Source: CAYOYK01 sp964408185 (GTDB lineage: Bacteria; Bacillota; Clostridia; Christensenellales; Aristaeellaceae). From it: DNA of 57,477 nt. The stretch lies in the NCBI GenBank assembly GCA_964408185.1, contig CAYOYK010000014.1, positions 1-57,477 of the forward strand. Direction: 5' to 3'. This document shows, in pieces, positions 8,358 through 15,386 of this stretch; the stretch's first letter is position 1, and every line of letters starts with the position of its first letter. The notes beneath the pieces were generated by a model that was not told the origin of the DNA, made no database searches, and saw nothing but the letters and a program-made list of their open reading frames with translations. A program made the translations under genes and the position numbers.

Positions 8358-9298
8358 ACGTCCGCCTCCCATGCCTGCCGCTGCGCGCGCACAAAGGCGA
8401 CGATATCCGCCAGCAGCGCGTCCCGCTGCAACAGGTAGCCCTCATGGCCGCCAAAGTCCGCCGCGTACCGCGTGCGGTAGTCGTACCGCGCGGGCGGCGC
8501 GCTTAGCGTGTTGACAAACGGCTTGCCCGTTACCGCCAGATGGATCTCCGCCGCCGAGAGCGGCTCGGTGGCCAGATTGACCAGCGGCAGCTCGCGCTCC
8601 AGCGCGGTCTGCACGTCGCTCCAAAGGCGCGCAAGCGGATAAAACTGATAGACCGAGCGGCTGTCCGTAAACCGCAGCGCCGTGAAGTCCAGCGCCTCAA
8701 AGCGTGCGCGCAGCGAGGCGAGGCTTGCCTTGTCCGCATCGCTGCGCAGACGGTAAAAGCCGTTGTCCAGCCGCTCGTAGGCGTTGCGCAAGGTAGGCTC
8801 CCGTGCGGCCAGCTCGTCAAATTTATCCTCACGGAGCATTTGCGGCACCAGCCGAATGAGATCAAACAGAAAGTTTTTTTTGATCCCCTCGCCGTAGAGG
8901 CCGGGCAGGCGCAGCACGGTCGCCTCCGGATATTCCGCGCGCACAAGGGTCTCCAGCAGCAGTCGATCGCGGCCATAGGGCGCGAGCTCGGCTTCGTTGA
9001 TCGGGCTATGCTCGTCCACGCCTATGGGAGACGGGTATACGTCGATGGTGGAAATAAGCGCCAAACGCTTGGGCGCAATGCGCAGGATGTTCTCAAAGGC
9101 TTGCCGAATATGAGCCTCGTCGGCTTCCGGCTGCTGGTTGGCAAGATACTTTTCGGCGCGAACACCGGCGTATACCAGCAAATCAGGCTTTGCGCCATAT
9201 GCCGCGGCGATATCGGACGAATGAAAGGCCGCGTCAAACGCGCCGCTTCGAAGCAGGTTTCCGCCTACGAACCCGGTGCCGCCAACCAAAAAGCGCAT
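8354..9298 (-). CDS. NAD(P)-dependent epimerase/dehydratase (extended SDR)
   Basis: A 314-residue extended short-chain dehydrogenase. The N-terminal GGTGFVGGNL is the NAD-binding GxxGxxG motif, and the region ISTIDVYPSP with the later YGRDRLLLE supplies the Ser/Tyr-Lys-type site, although here the residue three after the tyrosine is Asp-Arg rather than the canonical YxxxK lysine. The active site may therefore be altered. It is the first gene of the nine-gene operon, 57 bp downstream of a strong promoter, with AGAGGAGG before the ATG. A role in nucleotide-sugar modification is inferred. Confidence 0.8.
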   Translation of the reverse strand: MRFLVGGTGFVGGNLLRSGAFDAAFHSSDIAAAYGAKPDLLVYAGVRAEKYLANQQPEADEAHIRQAFENILRIAPKRLALISTIDVYPSPIGVDEHSPINEAELAPYGRDRLLLETLVRAEYPEATVLRLPGLYGEGIKKNFLFDLIRLVPQMLREDKFDELAAREPTLRNAYERLDNGFYRLRSDADKASLASLRARFEALDFTALRFTDSRSVYQFYPLARLWSDVQTALERELPLVNLATEPLSAAEIHLAVTGKPFVNTLSAPPARYDYRTRYAADFGGHEGYLLQRDALLADIVAFVRAQRQAWEADV

Positions 9299-9354
9299 AG
9301 CCCGTCCTCCTCTGTACCGCCCGAAAGGCGAAAAAAAAGACTTCCCGTGCCTGT

Positions 9355-9384
9355 ATTATAGCATGCGGCGGGAAGCGGTGTCAA
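9355..9384 (-). promoter_or_regulatory. Sigma-A promoter of the glycan operon
   Basis: On the minus strand a perfect TTGACA (9384-9379) is separated by 18 bp from a perfect TATAAT (9360-9355). It points at the SDR gene starting at 9298 and gives a leader of about 50 nt. No later promoter this good is seen inside the operon. Confidence 0.78.
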
Positions 9385-9403
9385 TTGAAGCGGCCTTTTG
9401 CGG

Positions 9404-9871
9404 TCAAGCCTGCGCGGCCGCATCGGCCGACGTCTCGGCGGGCAGCTCGGACGTGCAATGGGGGCAGCGGGTCGCACCCTCGTCCACCGGCTGCTTGCAG
9501 AAGGGGCAGAGGCGCGGCGCGGGAGCAGCCTTATGCGGCATCAGCTTGCTCATCAGTTTGACCACCATAAACACGCAGACCGCCATGAGGAAGAAGTTGA
9601 TGACCGATTGCAAAAACGCGCCGTAGTTCAGCGTGGCCGCGCCGACCGCCTTGGCCGCGTCCAGCGAGGCATAGGCTTTTCCGTCCAGCGCGAGGAACAG
9701 CCCGGAGATGTCCAGCCCGCCGAGCACCAGCCCGATGATCGGCATAAACAGATCGTTGACCAGCGAGGTGACGATGCTGCCGAACGCGCCGCCGATCATC
9801 ACACCGACGGCCAGATCAAGGATGTTTCCCTTAGAGCAGAACGCCTTGAATTCCTTGAACAGTTTGACCAT
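9404..9871 (-). CDS. mscL: Large-conductance mechanosensitive channel with C-terminal zinc ribbon
   Basis: MscL forms a pentameric pore that opens under membrane tension and releases solutes on osmotic downshift. The N-terminal FKEFKAFCSKGNILDLAVGV matches the conserved amphipathic helix and TM1; TM2 spans about residues 88-108. Instead of the usual helical bundle the 155-residue protein ends with a ribbon, CPFC (122-125) and CPHC (136-139), likely to bind zinc in the cytoplasm. GGAGG precedes the start. It follows a small membrane-protein gene by 36 bp and is probably co-transcribed with it. Confidence 0.93.
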   Translation of the reverse strand: MVKLFKEFKAFCSKGNILDLAVGVMIGGAFGSIVTSLVNDLFMPIIGLVLGGLDISGLFLALDGKAYASLDAAKAVGAATLNYGAFLQSVINFFLMAVCVFMVVKLMSKLMPHKAAPAPRLCPFCKQPVDEGATRCPHCTSELPAETSADAAAQA

Positions 9872-9907
9872 TTTTTACTGCCTCCTTTGTAACTGCTGCC
9901 AATGTGC

Positions 9908-10399
9908 TCACTTCTTGGGCGATGCTTCCGCCGCGGCCGCATCCTCCGGCGGCGCTTCCGTCGGCTTGTACAGCGTATTGACGAGCGATACGATCAGGTG
10001 GACGACCGCGAACGCGCCCCCGCATACGATCAGAGCGGGAGACTGCATCCATACCCCGGTCAGGATAAACACCGCGCAGGGAAGCAGCGTGAGCGGCAGC
10101 GTCGTCCACAGGCATGCGCCCTTGCGCGCGAACAGGAGCCAGCAGGCCCAATAGAGCGCGATCAAGGAGCCGACCCACCAGAACCAGCGCAGTCTGTCCG
10201 CGTCGTTTGCAAACCCGACGTCCGCAAAGTCAAAGCGGACGACCATCAGCGCCATACAGCCAAAGCGGAGGATGGTTTCCAGCACGATCAAATGCGTGGA
10301 GCAATGCTCCTGCGTATCGTGAGGTTTTGCGGAGTAGATTGCGTTTGGCAGCAGCAGGCACAGCATCGCGCCCACGCCGTAAAAATTAAACCAGTCCAT
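9908..10399 (-). CDS. Small four-to-five-helix membrane protein, unknown function
   Basis: A 163-residue hydrophobic protein starting MDWFNFYGVGAM, with four or five predicted membrane helices and a charged alanine/proline-rich cytoplasmic tail. I do not recognise the family. The ATG at 10399 is preceded by GAGGTG; an in-frame ORF extends further upstream but crosses the promoter. It heads a likely two-gene unit with mscL, which hints at a membrane or osmotic role, but nothing in the sequence proves that. Confidence 0.6.
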   Translation of the reverse strand: MDWFNFYGVGAMLCLLLPNAIYSAKPHDTQEHCSTHLIVLETILRFGCMALMVVRFDFADVGFANDADRLRWFWWVGSLIALYWACWLLFARKGACLWTTLPLTLLPCAVFILTGVWMQSPALIVCGGAFAVVHLIVSLVNTLYKPTEAPPEDAAAAEASPKK

Positions 10400-10441
10400 A
10401 GGCACCTCGTTCCCCGACGCGCTTTGCGTCAAATCCCAGCC

Positions 10442-10470
10442 AGTATACCAAGCCGACGCGGCCTCGTCAA
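10442..10470 (-). promoter_or_regulatory. Promoter of the 10399 membrane-protein gene and mscL
   Basis: On the minus strand TTGACG (10470-10465), a 17-bp spacer, then TATACT (10447-10442). It lies about 40 bp before the ATG at 10399 and is divergent from the MFS promoter. Confidence 0.65.
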
Positions 10471-10483
10471 GACCGGGAGCGGG

Positions 10484-10512
10484 TTGCTTTTCCCACGCGT
10501 TTCCTGTATGAT
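10484..10512 (+). promoter_or_regulatory. Promoter of the MFS transporter gene
   Basis: TTGCTT (10484-10489), a 17-bp spacer, then TATGAT (10507-10512), 46 bp before the ATG at 10558. It is back to back with the minus-strand promoter at 10442-10470. Confidence 0.55.
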
Positions 10513-10557
10513 GGCACAAGCTATGCGCGGCCTGCCGCGCCGGAAGGAAGCACCGCC

Positions 10558-11751
10558 ATGCAGCATCGCACGAAATACCTCGTTAGCCTGTATGTGTTTT
10601 ACTTGGTTTACTTTGCCACCAACTGCTTTGGCAATTACTATGGCTTGTACCTTGGCGAGCAGAGGATGACCGACGGGCAGATCGGGCTGATACTCAACGG
10701 CACCGTTTTGCTGGGCATGCTGCTCCAGCCGCTGTGGGGGATGATGGCCGACCGCTCGCGCCGCAAGCGCAATGTGCTGGCGCTGTTCTGCGCGCTGGCG
10801 GGTGTGGTTTCCATGCTGATGGACAGCGTGTCCGGGTTTATGCCGTTTTTATTGCTGATTCTGGCAATCAACACGCTGCTGCTGCCCGCGTCGCCCGTGC
10901 TTTCCTCGCTGTCGATGGAGTACGCCGCGGAGAACGGCCATCGCTTCGGCCCTCTGCGCATGATGGGCACCATCGGCTATATGCTGGGTGCGGCGATGCT
11001 GGGCTGGGTGATGACGGACACGTACCGCGGGATGTTCCGGATTTCCGGCGCGCTGTTGCTTGCCTGCGCGGGGCTTGCGCTGCTGCTGCCCCCTGTGGCC
11101 GGTCGCCAGCGCGCGGAAAAGCGCCTGTCGCCTTTTTTGATTCTCAGGGACCGCCGCATATGCCTGATGCTTCTGTTCACCACGCTTTGCGCGATTACCA
11201 ACACGTTTTACTGCACGTTCTTCACAAAGTATCTCGGCGCGGATCTGCAGCTTGATCCCGGCACGGTCAGCCTGATCATCGTACTGAGCACGGTGCTGGA
11301 GGTGCCCTTCCTCTTTATTGCCGATCGCCTGATGAAAAAGCTCTCGGTTTGGATTTGGATTCTCATTGGGCTTGGGCTCAACGGCTTGCGCTGGCTGTGG
11401 CTGGGACAGGCGACCACGCTGCCGATGATCCTCGTGTGTCAGATCCCCAGCGTGCTGGCGATGGCCTGCTCGGAGTATTTCCCGATGGTGTATATCAACA
11501 GCCGCGCCGCGCCGGAGCTAAAAAGCTCCGCGCAGACGATGGTCTCGCTGCTGAGCGGCGGCACAAGCCGCGTAGTGGGTGGCCTGCTGGGCGGTCTGCT
11601 GGCAGACCAATGGCGCATCGCGGGCGGGTTTATCGTGTGCGGCGCGCTGCTTCTGGTTGCGTTTGCGGCGGCGCTTGTGCCCTGCATCCGCATGGCGCGC
11701 GTGGAGCGCGCGGAACAGCGGGAGGCATTGCCGCAAAGCGGAACCAATTAA
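10558..11751 (+). CDS. MFS transporter (nucleoside/sugar symporter-like)
   Basis: A 397-residue protein with twelve predicted membrane helices. The loop between helices 2 and 3 has the MFS signature in the form GMMADRSRRKRNVL. The first helix region, with aromatic residues and NYYGLYLG, and the overall size resemble the MFS_1_like/LacY-nucleoside symporter branch. Its substrate is unknown. GGAAGG lies before the ATG. It stands alone between divergent and downstream units, with its own promoter. Confidence 0.85.
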   Translation: MQHRTKYLVSLYVFYLVYFATNCFGNYYGLYLGEQRMTDGQIGLILNGTVLLGMLLQPLWGMMADRSRRKRNVLALFCALAGVVSMLMDSVSGFMPFLLLILAINTLLLPASPVLSSLSMEYAAENGHRFGPLRMMGTIGYMLGAAMLGWVMTDTYRGMFRISGALLLACAGLALLLPPVAGRQRAEKRLSPFLILRDRRICLMLLFTTLCAITNTFYCTFFTKYLGADLQLDPGTVSLIIVLSTVLEVPFLFIADRLMKKLSVWIWILIGLGLNGLRWLWLGQATTLPMILVCQIPSVLAMACSEYFPMVYINSRAAPELKSSAQTMVSLLSGGTSRVVGGLLGGLLADQWRIAGGFIVCGALLLVAFAAALVPCIRMARVERAEQREALPQSGTN

Positions 11752-11788
11752 TCCATGCCCGGTCAACGCGCCGACTCGGCGCGCAATG

Positions 11789-11817
11789 TGTACAATTCGC
11801 TCAAATTGTGGTATCAT
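11789..11817 (+). promoter_or_regulatory. Promoter with overlapping inverted repeat
   Basis: TGTACA (11789-11794), 17 bp, TATCAT (11812-11817). The spacer contains a perfect 6-bp inverted repeat, ACAATT (11792-11797) and AATTGT (11804-11809), which could be an operator for the acyltransferase fusion gene at 11865. Confidence 0.42.
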
Positions 11818-11864
11818 AGAAACCGTTATGTCGTCTATTCGCCGTCACAAAGGAGTGTGTCCGG

Positions 11865-14012
11865 TTGCAAACCAAGCCCAATACCGCCAGCAATCCCAAG
11901 ACGATGCTGGTGCTCATGTCCCTAAGCACGCTATATGCGTATATGTACTGCATGCTGGCCAGCGGCGCGTTTTCGCTGCTGCCTGTTTTTGGCGGCGCGC
12001 TGTTTATGTGCGGACAGATTACGTTGACGTATTTTCACGTGTTCACGGGCGCGAACCGCTGCTTCCTCAGCAAGGCGCAGCGCGTCATCGGCACGGTGCT
12101 GCTGGTTGTAATGCTTCTGTGCTGCCTGCTGCTGCTCACGCTCAACCCCATTCAGCTGGAAAACGGCGCGGTCTGGTGCCTGTTTGCCATCGCCGGGTTT
12201 CTCAACGTGCGCAACGCGGGCGCTCGCAAGCTGGTGCGGCGCGTCATGCGCGGCCGCATACGCAAGCCGGCGTTTGTGTTTTGGATGGCGATGCTGCAGC
12301 TCGTGCCTATCGGCGCGGTGGCGGCCATGCTGTTTTATAACCTGCACAATGATTCTGCATGGCAGATGTTCTGGGGCTTTGTGCTCAGCGGCGTGATCGA
12401 GACCTATTCGCTCTGGCGCGAGCGCAAGCTGTTTGCATCCGACGAACGCGATCAGGCCGTAGACTCGGAGACGGCGCGAAGCGTCAGCCGGGAGCTGAAA
12501 AACGTAAGCGCCTATGGCGCGTATCAACGCATGAATCTCTTGATTCTGGTTGCGCTTCAGGTCACGCTGGTGCTTACCTACTCGCTGATCGGTCTTACAT
12601 CGAGCGAGCTGTTGACCTGCCTGATTCTTACCTGCGGCGCGACCGTGCTGATGCGCGAGGTGACGGACTACGTGTTGCAAAGGCTCAAGTCCCGTCCCGC
12701 CGTGACGCAGATGCTGATAATCGGGCTGTTCCTGTGGGTATACGGGCTGTACCTGCTCTATCGGCAGATGCAGGACAACACGGCCGGGCTGGTAATCAGC
12801 TACATCGGGCTGGGCGTGTGTACCAGCGGACTGAGCATCGCGGTTAGCTGCTTGGCAGAGCTGGAGCGCAAGATGGTGGAGGTTGCCCAGTTTACGCTCA
12901 AGGAGCACATGGAGGGCTACGGTCGCCTGCGCGCCGTATCCACCGAGCTTGCCATCGTTGTGGGGCAGATGCTCGCGCTGCTGCTGCTTGCGCTGCTTTG
13001 CGTGACGCAGGGCCTCTACGGCAGCCATGATCTGGGCGAGCTGCTTACGGGCGTTCGGCCCCTGCTGGTGCTGCCCGCGCTGCTGCTGGTGCTGGCCAGC
13101 ATCATCAGCGCGCTGCATTTTCCGCTGAACAGCCGCTACTTTGATAAGCTCAACCGCTTTTTGGGCTTGGAGCAGGATAACACCGCGCTCAAGCGGCAGC
13201 TGGACGACGTGGTGGTGCATCGCCATAAGAACCGCTTCGGCGTAAAGCTCATTATCTTCCTGCTCCGTCCGTTCTACTACCATAAGGTGCTGGGCCGGGA
13301 GAACCTTGCCGGCTATCGGGACGGCGATATGATTCTGGTCAGCAACCATGGCGAGCTTTACGGGCCGATCGTGTGCAACCTGTATCTGCCCATCAGCTTT
13401 CGGCCGTGGACAATCAGCGAGCTGCTGGACGCGGAGAACATGGCCCAGTATACCTACGACGGCATGGCGGTGCGACAGAAATGGTGCCCCGATTTTCTCA
13501 AGATGCCGCTGACCAAGCTGGGCTGCAACTTTTTACTGTGGATCCTCAAATCGCTTGAGGCGATCCCGGTCTATCGCAAGCATCCGCACGAGCTCATGAA
13601 GACATTCCGCCTGACGGTGGAGGCCATGCAGGCGGGGGATAACATTTTGCTCTTCCCGGAGGACGGCGAGGATCACGCCCCGCACGAGCGCGGCTACGTG
13701 CTGGAGGGGATCGGCAAGCTGTACACCGGCTTTGCGATGATCGCGCCGGCCTATTACGCCAAAACAAAGCGGCGCGCGGTGTTTATCCCCGTTTACGCGA
13801 GCAAGGCCCTGCGCACGCTCACGCTGGGCAAGGGCATCGTGTACAACCCGGATGCGCCCGCCACGGACGAGAAGCTCCGTTTGGTCAACGAGCTGAGAGG
13901 CTCTATCACCGCCATGTACGAGGCGGAGGAAACCGAGCTGACGCGCCGCGCGGAAGAGGCGGAGAAGAAGCGTCAAAAACAAAAGAAGCAAAAACAAAAA
14001 AAGGACAATTAA
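11865..14012 (+). CDS. Polytopic membrane domain fused to PlsC-like acyltransferase
   Basis: A 715-residue two-part protein. Residues 1-440 form about twelve membrane helices, MFS-like in number; residues 460-700 form a glycerolipid acyltransferase (PlsC-type) domain, ending in a Lys/Gln-rich tail. The acyltransferase motif I region reads NHGELYGP: H495 is present but the aspartate expected five residues later is G500. The motif III analogue is FPEDG (597-601). The design recalls LplT-Aas fusions, which import and re-acylate lysophospholipids. The start is a TTG with AAAGGAG 9 nt upstream; no ATG in frame is better placed. The exact acyl acceptor is unknown and activity is uncertain because of the altered motif. 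Confidence 0.8.
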   Translation: MQTKPNTASNPKTMLVLMSLSTLYAYMYCMLASGAFSLLPVFGGALFMCGQITLTYFHVFTGANRCFLSKAQRVIGTVLLVVMLLCCLLLLTLNPIQLENGAVWCLFAIAGFLNVRNAGARKLVRRVMRGRIRKPAFVFWMAMLQLVPIGAVAAMLFYNLHNDSAWQMFWGFVLSGVIETYSLWRERKLFASDERDQAVDSETARSVSRELKNVSAYGAYQRMNLLILVALQVTLVLTYSLIGLTSSELLTCLILTCGATVLMREVTDYVLQRLKSRPAVTQMLIIGLFLWVYGLYLLYRQMQDNTAGLVISYIGLGVCTSGLSIAVSCLAELERKMVEVAQFTLKEHMEGYGRLRAVSTELAIVVGQMLALLLLALLCVTQGLYGSHDLGELLTGVRPLLVLPALLLVLASIISALHFPLNSRYFDKLNRFLGLEQDNTALKRQLDDVVVHRHKNRFGVKLIIFLLRPFYYHKVLGRENLAGYRDGDMILVSNHGELYGPIVCNLYLPISFRPWTISELLDAENMAQYTYDGMAVRQKWCPDFLKMPLTKLGCNFLLWILKSLEAIPVYRKHPHELMKTFRLTVEAMQAGDNILLFPEDGEDHAPHERGYVLEGIGKLYTGFAMIAPAYYAKTKRRAVFIPVYASKALRTLTLGKGIVYNPDAPATDEKLRLVNELRGSITAMYEAEETELTRRAEEAEKKRQKQKKQKQKKDN

Positions 14013-14022
14013 CGCTCCGCGC

Positions 14023-14051
14023 TTGCAAACCATCCGTCGGCATGCTATAAT
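14023..14051 (+). promoter_or_regulatory. pheST promoter
   Basis: TTGCAA (14023-14028), a 17-bp spacer and a perfect TATAAT (14046-14051). Transcription would begin near 14058 and run straight into the T-box leader. Confidence 0.72.
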
Positions 14052-14057
14052 ACGCGT

Positions 14058-14315
14058 GGCGATGACGAAGTACAACGCCCGCGTCTTGGCAGCCCCAGAG
14101 AGGATGGCGGCGCTTGCGCCTGCTGTGAGCCGTCCGGCCCGCCTGCGGGAAATTCACTTACGAGCTATTCCCTTGAAAGCAGTAGAGGGAGTCGGGTTGC
14201 CTCCGTGATCGGGCGCAAGCGTTTCGGCGATTCGTCGCCCGAACGGAAGTTGGGTGGTACCACGCGGCTATATAAGCCTCCGTCCCATGCGTACGCAGGG
14301 AACGGAGGCTTTTTT
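14058..14315 (+). promoter_or_regulatory. T-box leader controlling pheST (phenylalanine-responsive)
   Basis: A leader of about 260 nt that senses uncharged tRNA. Stem I starts with the AGAGAGGATGG element near 14098. The specifier region reads GAAATTCAC near 14149-14157, offering TTC, a Phe codon. The T-box sequence itself is at 14247-14267 (TGGGTGGTACCACGCGG core), and its TGG(T) part pairs with the tRNA 3' end. It is followed by the terminator hairpin at 14276-14315. Uncharged tRNA-Phe would stabilise the antiterminator and allow pheST expression. Confidence 0.92.
14276..14315 (+). terminator. T-box regulated terminator
   Basis: GCCTCCGT (14276-14283) pairs with ACGGAGGC (14302-14309), followed by six T residues. 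It competes with the antiterminator that uses the T-box sequence just upstream. Confidence 0.85.
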
Positions 14316-14338
14316 CATAACCAAAAGGAGGAGTCATT

Positions 14339-15367
14339 ATGGGCATCATTGAGAACTTGGAAGCGATCCGCAGGCAGGCCGAGGCGGAAATGAGCGAGCT
14401 GGATAAGGCCGCGGCGCTGGAAGCCTTCCGCGTACATGCGCTGGGCAAAAAGAGCGAGCTGATGGGGCTGCTGCGAATGCTGGGCACGCTCAGCCCGGAG
14501 GAGCGGCCCGTCATGGGCGCGCAGATCAACGCGGCGCGCACCCAGCTGGAGGAGCTGCTCAACCGCAAGCTGGAGCTCATCAAGCAGCGCGATCAGGAGC
14601 TGGCCCTCAAGCTGGAAACCATCGATGTGACCGAGCCCCGCGCGCTGCCCCCCGTCGGCAGCGCCCACCCCGTGACGCTGGCCATGAACGAGGTGATCGA
14701 TTGCTTCACCGGCATGGGCTTCGAGGTGGTGGAGGGCCCGGAGGTGGAGCTGGATCACTACAACTTTGAGCTGATGAACATTCCCAAGAACCATCCCGCG
14801 CGCGACGCGCAGGATACATTCTACGTGGACGACAACGTGGTGCTGCGCACGCACACCAGCCCCATGCAGGCCCGTGCGATGCTGACGCGCAAGCCGCCCA
14901 TCCGCATCATCTGTCCGGGCGTGGTCTATCGCGCCGACGAGGTGGACGCGACGCACTCGCCCGTGTTCCACCAAATGGAGGGCCTCGTTGTCGATAAGGA
15001 CGTCACAATGGCCGATCTGCGCGGGACGCTGGACGCGTTTGCCAAGCGCCTGTACGGGCCGGGCACCGCTACGCGGTTCCGTCCGAGCTTCTTTCCGTTC
15101 ACGGAGCCCAGCGCGGAGGTCGATCTGACCTGCGTCAACTGCCACGGAAAGGGCTGCCGCATCTGCAAGGGCACCGGCTGGATCGAGGTGCTGGGCAGCG
15201 GCATGGTGAACCCCAAGGTGCTGGAGATGTGCGGCATCGACAGCAGCGTGTACAGCGGCTTCGCGTTTGGCATCGGCTTGGAGCGCATCGCCATGCAGCG
15301 CTACGGCATCAAGGACATGCGCCTGCTTTACGAGGGCGACGCGCGGCTGTTCTCGCAGCTGCGCTGA
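14339..15367 (+). CDS. pheS: Phenylalanine--tRNA ligase alpha subunit
   Basis: The catalytic subunit of the (alpha-beta)2 class II synthetase that charges tRNA-Phe. The 342-residue protein has an N-terminal coiled-coil tRNA-binding arm (about 1-85), then class II motif 1 around GMGFEVVEGPEVE, motif 2 around RTHTSPMQARAM and motif 3 GIGLERIAMQRYGI at the C-terminus. Length is normal for bacterial PheS. AAAGGAGG stands 8 bp before the ATG. It is 19 bp upstream of pheT, and both are governed by the T-box. Confidence 0.97.
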   Translation: MGIIENLEAIRRQAEAEMSELDKAAALEAFRVHALGKKSELMGLLRMLGTLSPEERPVMGAQINAARTQLEELLNRKLELIKQRDQELALKLETIDVTEPRALPPVGSAHPVTLAMNEVIDCFTGMGFEVVEGPEVELDHYNFELMNIPKNHPARDAQDTFYVDDNVVLRTHTSPMQARAMLTRKPPIRIICPGVVYRADEVDATHSPVFHQMEGLVVDKDVTMADLRGTLDAFAKRLYGPGTATRFRPSFFPFTEPSAEVDLTCVNCHGKGCRICKGTGWIEVLGSGMVNPKVLEMCGIDSSVYSGFAFGIGLERIAMQRYGIKDMRLLYEGDARLFSQLR

Positions 15368-15386
15368 GGAAGGGGAGAGACGAAAT

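Noticed and set aside
11931..13349. A 472-residue antisense open frame opposite the acyltransferase fusion
   Set aside because: It is His/Gln/Arg-rich shadow sequence without motifs; the sense strand has clear membrane and acyltransferase features.
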